Assembly (NCBI GenBank): GCA_964609085.1
Contig: CAZSRZ010000009.1
Location: 9,891-73,890, forward strand
Length of the DNA stretch: 64,000 nucleotides
Reading direction: 5' to 3'
Source: JANPLG01 sp964609085
GTDB lineage: Bacteria; Armatimonadota; SYMT01
The position numbers and the translations under genes are program-made. The notes under the pieces were generated by a model, which searched no databases, was not told the origin of the DNA, and saw only the letters and a program-made list of their open reading frames with translations. Positions within the stretch are counted from its first letter, which is position 1; each line of letters begins with the position of its first letter. Below are positions 60,385 through 64,000 of this stretch, in pieces.

Positions 60385-61077
60385 TCAGGCTCCGGCTGAG
60401 GCGCCGCTCCGGAGGTCCTCCAGGGCCGCGCCGACGCCGCGGGCGTCGCCGAAAATGGCCGACCCGGCAACCAGCACACTCGCGCCGGCACGCACCACTG
60501 CGCCTGCCGTCTGGGCGGTGACTCCTCCGTCGACCGAGATGTCGGCCTGGCTGCCGAGTCGGTCGAGCGTCTCCCGCAGACGCCGAACCCGCTCGACGCT
60601 GCGGGGAATGAACGACTGGCCGCCGTAGCCCGGGTTGACCGACATCACCAGCACCAGATCCACCTGGTCCAATACTTCTTCCAGGGCGGAGAGCGGGGTC
60701 GCGGGGTTGAGCGTGACGCCCACCCGGGCTCCCAGGCGCCGAATCAGTGCGAGCGTGCGGTGAAGGTGCACGCACGTCTCCACGTGCACCGTGATGGAGT
60801 CCGCACCGGCCTCGACGCAGTCCGGAATGAGTCGCTCGGGCGCCTCGATCATCAGATGGGCGTCGAAGAGCATGCGGCTGCGCGGCCGCAGGGCGGCGAT
60901 GACGGGCGGTCCGAAGGAGAGATTCGGCACGAAGCAACCGTCCATCACATCGAGATGCAGCCAGCGGCAGCCGGCCTCCTCCACCCGAGCCACTTCCTCC
61001 GCCAACCTGCCGAAGTCCGCCGCGAGGAGGGAGGGAGCAATGTGGAATCGCGAGGTCGAGTGTCCGTCAACCGCCAT
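60385..61077 (-). CDS. rpe: Ribulose-phosphate 3-epimerase
   Basis: Rpe interconverts ribulose-5-phosphate and xylulose-5-phosphate, and ribulose-5-phosphate is the substrate of RibBA. The 230-residue TIM barrel has IAPSLLAADF, WLHLDVMDGCFVPNLSFGPP, FDAHLMIEAPE, MSVNPGYGGQSF and ISVDGGV. All catalytic Asp and His metal ligands are present. Its start overlaps the kinase stop by 11 bp. Confidence 0.97.
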   Translation of the reverse strand: MAVDGHSTSRFHIAPSLLAADFGRLAEEVARVEEAGCRWLHLDVMDGCFVPNLSFGPPVIAALRPRSRMLFDAHLMIEAPERLIPDCVEAGADSITVHVETCVHLHRTLALIRRLGARVGVTLNPATPLSALEEVLDQVDLVLVMSVNPGYGGQSFIPRSVERVRRLRETLDRLGSQADISVDGGVTAQTAGAVVRAGASVLVAGSAIFGDARGVGAALEDLRSGASAGA

Positions 61078-62965
61078 AACTGGATTGGGGGATCAGCTTG
61101 TCGTTCAGATAGACGCGGATCTTCTCGCGACCTCGCGGGCCCTGCGTGGTTACGGTCTGCTCGACGACATCGCCCGGATTCCGTTGCTCGTCCACGATCA
61201 CGTCCTCGGAGCCGTCCTCGCGGACGACGACGATCCGGATCTGCTGCGGTCCCTTGAGCCGGCGCGGGATCTCGATGGAAACCTGGTGTTGCTGGGGCTC
61301 ATCGACGCCGCCGCTGTCGTCCGGGACAGGCGGCACCGGCCTCGTGAGTTCACCGGGGGCATCCGGATCGGGCGGATTCGTCAGCGGCTCGGGTCCCTTG
61401 CTCAAGATAAGCTCCACGGGAGACTTCCGCGCTGCCTGTTGTTCCCCGGTGGGCAACTGCGACATCACCTGGCCCTTGGGGATGACTTCGCTGAACTCTT
61501 CCTTGGTCGGCCCCAGGCTCAGGCCGGCCGACCGAATCTGGTTCTGCGCCGCTGTGAGAGCTTTCCCAATCACATCCGGCACGGTGACCGGTTCACCCCC
61601 CTGGCTGATCACCAGCACGACGGTCTTCCCGGCGCGGATCTCGCGACCGCCCGGTGGATCGGTGGAAATCACCTCCCCCGGAGGCTGCTTGTCGCTGAAC
61701 GCCTTCCGGACATGCGCCAGCAGGTTCCACCGGTTCAACTCGTCCCGAGCCATTGACTCAGTCATCCCGACGAGAGTGTTGGGGACCACGACCGTGGCGG
61801 GGGCCTGGGCGATGAGATGCGCCGCGGCGAAGAAACCTCCCACCATGACCAGGATGACGACGAACATCCCGACCAGCAGGCGAATGCTGGGGCCGAGATC
61901 GACTTCGCGCTCTGGCCGGCGGCGGGCGGCCGATGAGCGCCCGGATGCGGCTCTCTTGCCGGCTGCGGCCACGGGCTCTCCTGGGGTGGTGTCGAGGGCG
62001 CTCAACACGCTCGGGGGAGTGCTGACGGAAGTTGGAGGCGGATTAGGGCGAACCGGCTCCGCCAGCGGGCTCCAATTAAGAGGTCGGTCGTTTTTGAGTG
62101 CATCCCTTATGGCGTGCACGTCCTGGAGCAAGTCTTCCAGGCCGGCATATCGGTCGGCTGGGTTTTTCTGCAGGCATTTCCGAACGAGACCCTCAACGGC
62201 CGGCGGGACAGAGCTGTTGAATCGCCGCAGGCTGGGGACCGGCTCGTTCAGGTGGCGGACTGCCATCGCGAGTGGGTTATCCGCCGTGAACGGTGGCTCG
62301 CCCGCGAGCATCTCGTGGAGCACGCAGCCGAGCGAGTAGATGTCCGCGCTGACGCTGGGCGGCTGACCGCGGGTGATCTCCGGCGCGAGATAGGGAGCGG
62401 CAAGCGGCAGCGCCAGCGCCTGGTGCCGCGTGGATTGCAGCAAACCCTGGGTCAACCCAAAGTCAACGAGCTTTACCCGCCCGTCCGGAGTGATGACGAC
62501 ATTCTCCGGGCGCACATCACCATTGGGCGTCTGCTGCCGGTGTGCGTAGAGGAGCGCATCGACGCAGGCGAGGAAGATGTCCAGAGCCACGGTGAGCGGG
62601 AACGGCGCCACGCGCAGGATGCGGTCCTTCAGGTTGATGCCGCGCACCCATTCGGTGACGATGACCACGGTGTTGTGGTCGCGCCGCGCCTCCAGCGTCT
62701 CGGCAATGTTCGGGTGACGGAGACGTGAGGCGCGGACGGCGTCCTCAAGCAGCCGGGCCGCGAAGACCTCGTCCGCCGCGTGAGCCGGCTTCAACACCTT
62801 GATGGCCACAGCCTTGCCGGTGGATAGCTCCCGACCGCGGTAGGTGGTGAAAAACGACCCTTCGGAGAGTCGCTCCCCAATCTCGTACCGCTCCTGGATG
62901 GGTGAGGAATCACCCTCCCCGGGAGTACCGCCCGGCAATCGCGGCGCCTGCGTCTCCGAACTCAT
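61067..62965 (-). CDS. Membrane Ser/Thr protein kinase with PASTA domains and altered catalytic loop
   Basis: The 632-residue protein has a cytosolic kinase domain (about 27-290), a juxtamembrane linker, one membrane helix (361-386) and two PASTA domains (about 391-524). A Pro-rich linker and a C-terminal beta domain (about 550-630) follow. Kinase residues K56 (VAIK), D150, N155, DFG (168-170) and APE (194-196) are present. However, HRD is NGD and the DxKxxN lysine is Arg (DVRPEN), and the glycine-rich loop is weak (LSEGSFFTTY). PASTA kinases sense muropeptides and regulate wall synthesis and growth; this one may be weakly active. Confidence 0.88.
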   Translation of the reverse strand: MSSETQAPRLPGGTPGEGDSSPIQERYEIGERLSEGSFFTTYRGRELSTGKAVAIKVLKPAHAADEVFAARLLEDAVRASRLRHPNIAETLEARRDHNTVVIVTEWVRGINLKDRILRVAPFPLTVALDIFLACVDALLYAHRQQTPNGDVRPENVVITPDGRVKLVDFGLTQGLLQSTRHQALALPLAAPYLAPEITRGQPPSVSADIYSLGCVLHEMLAGEPPFTADNPLAMAVRHLNEPVPSLRRFNSSVPPAVEGLVRKCLQKNPADRYAGLEDLLQDVHAIRDALKNDRPLNWSPLAEPVRPNPPPTSVSTPPSVLSALDTTPGEPVAAAGKRAASGRSSAARRRPEREVDLGPSIRLLVGMFVVILVMVGGFFAAAHLIAQAPATVVVPNTLVGMTESMARDELNRWNLLAHVRKAFSDKQPPGEVISTDPPGGREIRAGKTVVLVISQGGEPVTVPDVIGKALTAAQNQIRSAGLSLGPTKEEFSEVIPKGQVMSQLPTGEQQAARKSPVELILSKGPEPLTNPPDPDAPGELTRPVPPVPDDSGGVDEPQQHQVSIEIPRRLKGPQQIRIVVVREDGSEDVIVDEQRNPGDVVEQTVTTQGPRGREKIRVYLNDKLIPQSSYGG

Positions 62966-63291
62966 GTCTCTCCCCCCCCGGTGGGAACAACGGAGTCGGG
63001 GTCCGGGGTGGCAATGGGCCGAGGGTGGCGGATTCGCAAGATTATACCGACGAAGAGTACGATCGCCAACAAGACGCCTCCACCCCACGGCGCGAAGACG
63101 ATGCCTTCTACCGCAAGCACGCCGGGGACGGAGTCTGCACGACGCAGAACCGGGTCTTCCAGCGGCGACAGGGCCAGGGCGCCAAAGGCAAAGATCACTA
63201 GTCCTAACCACACGGAAGCTGCGCCCGTTGCCAAGACGAGGAGCCATCTTCTGCCATGAGGCCAGGCCGACTCTGCGGTTGACGGCGTCAT
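62962..63291 (-). CDS. Small two-helix membrane protein
   Basis: The 109-residue protein has two strongly hydrophobic segments (about 16-40 and 66-86) separated by an external-type loop. It is not recognised. Its ATG overlaps the aroB stop and its stop overlaps the kinase ATG, each by ATGA. This links it to the kinase, perhaps as a partner. Confidence 0.75.
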   Translation of the reverse strand: MTPSTAESAWPHGRRWLLVLATGAASVWLGLVIFAFGALALSPLEDPVLRRADSVPGVLAVEGIVFAPWGGGVLLAIVLFVGIILRIRHPRPIATPDPDSVVPTGGGET

Positions 63292-64000
63292 GGCTGCGGA
63301 GCTCCGCTGGCTTCCGGCTGCAGGCGGCGCAAGACGCCGATGACAGACGAATCGTCTACCTCTCGAACGACCATGTTACCCTGCCCCCGTGCCAGCACAA
63401 AGCGCAATCCTCCCCGAACCGCCTTCTTGTCGTGCCTCGCGGCCATCAGCAAGCTCTCCGGTTCGATAGGCGAACGGAGCCGGACCGGGAGCCTGAGGCG
63501 TTGGAGCAACTCCGCGACCCGCGCCGCCTGCGCGGGATCGTAACCTTCCAACTCTTGTGAGAGCAAGCCCGCAGCCACCAACCCGATACTCACGGCCTCG
63601 CCATGCAGGTAGGTGCCGAAGCCGGCCGCCGCCTCAACGGCGTGTCCCACGGTGTGCCCATAGTTCAAGATCGCACGTCGCCCGGTTTCCCGTTCGTCCT
63701 CCGTCACCACGTCCGCCTTGAAGCGACAGCACTCCTCGATGAGCTGCGCCAACCAGACGCTCTCTGCCCTCCCTCCTCTCTCGTGGCTGCGGCGGGCATC
63801 CGGGTTCGATTCCAGGCGTTCGAACATCCCCGCCGGACCGATCACCGCCGTCTTGACCACCTCCGCCATCCCAGCAGCGAATTCTCGTGCGGACAGGGTG
63901 GCCAGTGTGCTCGGGTCGATGAAGACCGCTCGGGGTTGGTGGAAAGCGCCGACGAGGTTCTTTCCCTCGGGCAGATCGATAGCGGTCTTGCCGCCGACGC
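63288..64000 (-). CDS. aroB: 3-dehydroquinate synthase, C-terminal part
   Basis: AroB makes 3-dehydroquinate in the shikimate path. The gene runs off the right edge; the visible part begins at GVGGKTAIDLPEGKNLVGAF and continues with EFAAGMAEVVKTAVI, FKADVVTEDERETGRRAILN, YGHTVGHAVEAAAG, LHGEAVSIGLVAA and HDKKAVRGGLRFVL. The metal ligands (Glu in FAAGMAEVVK, His in YGHTVGHA and LHGEAV) are present. It is the first visible gene of the leftward operon that runs into the kinase, rpe and riboflavin genes. Confidence 0.96.
   Translation of the reverse strand, partial: VGGKTAIDLPEGKNLVGAFHQPRAVFIDPSTLATLSAREFAAGMAEVVKTAVIGPAGMFERLESNPDARRSHERGGRAESVWLAQLIEECCRFKADVVTEDERETGRRAILNYGHTVGHAVEAAAGFGTYLHGEAVSIGLVAAGLLSQELEGYDPAQAARVAELLQRLRLPVRLRSPIEPESLLMAARHDKKAVRGGLRFVLARGQGNMVVREVDDSSVIGVLRRLQPEASGAPQP

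Noticed and set aside
58889..60400. Expected FMN riboswitch before the riboflavin genes
   Set aside because: ribD overlaps the upstream gene and no conserved FMN-element segments were seen; there is no room for an aptamer.
1..64000. CRISPR arrays, rRNA and tRNA genes, insertion sequences and prophage
   Set aside because: No regularly spaced direct repeats, no transposase or phage genes and no cloverleaf with a TTCGANTC-type arm were found by eye. A covariance-model scan would be needed to exclude small RNAs.

Overview
This is a GC-rich bacterial scaffold window of 64 kb with two 100-N assembly gaps (7531-7630 and 28413-28512), so it is probably from a draft or metagenome-assembled genome. 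No rRNA or tRNA gene was seen. The best clade clue is the pilin-like DUF1559 protein at 33457-34173. Its N-terminus runs from FTLIELLVVIAIIAILAAI through ILFPVFAKAREAARK to YSQDYDEKYP and ends in an H-X9-DG motif, a combination I associate with Armatimonadota. The DUF1501, DUF1549/DUF1553, WD40-cytochrome, FG-GAP and PEP-CTERM genes are also common in Planctomycetes, so the phylum is an inference.

Layout. 1-2.8 kb: the end of an FG-GAP repeat protein, an SDF-family carboxylate symporter and a Uma2 nuclease with its own strong promoter. 2.8-7.0 kb: a leftward operon xerC-hslV-hslU-methyltransferase-hisB from a near-consensus promoter. 7.4-8.8 kb: two tandem PEP-CTERM secreted proteins, the first broken by a gap. 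8.9-12.3 kb: the circularly permuted ATP-grasp / alpha-E / transglutaminase cluster. 12.5-16.0 kb: an SGNH-fold protein that has lost its catalytic residues, an esterase lipoprotein and a glycosidase-like protein. 16.1-17.6 kb: an anti-sigma / TlpA thioredoxin / ECF sigma operon. 17.6-21.7 kb: AlkD, DUF1501, FG-GAP and DinB genes. 21.8-24.6 kb: a persulfide-handling operon (rhodanese-DUF2892, TauE exporter, MBL-rhodanese dioxygenase). 24.8-28.4 kb: a VIT/vWA secreted protein, DUF1801 and a truncated PIN toxin. 28.5-31.5 kb: a NatA ATPase and a NatB permease fused to a CPBP protease domain. 31.9-40.7 kb: small secreted proteins, the pilin-like protein, LeuRS and a conserved uncharacterised protein. 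40.9-50.3 kb: a series of large exported proteins (carboxypeptidase-regulatory-like repeats, DUF1549/DUF1553, cytochrome-WD40, hydrolase, double retropepsin). 50.5-55.6 kb: a Gld-type ABC operon (ATPase, permease, GldG-like, DUF4340). 55.6-64 kb: a LigC-like oxidoreductase and a tightly overlapping leftward operon aroB / membrane protein / PASTA kinase / rpe / membrane protein / ribD / ribE / ribBA / ribH.

How the genes fit together. Housekeeping functions (leucyl-tRNA synthetase, histidine, shikimate and riboflavin synthesis, the HslUV protease) alternate with a large exported-protein repertoire. Many junctions are 1-11 bp overlaps (ATGA, GTGA, taATG, TGATG), so translational coupling is the rule. 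The points most worth following up are the SGNH pseudo-hydrolase, the thiol-linked ECF operon and an 11-base element it shares with the Gld-type operon, and the PASTA kinase with an altered catalytic loop inside the riboflavin operon.
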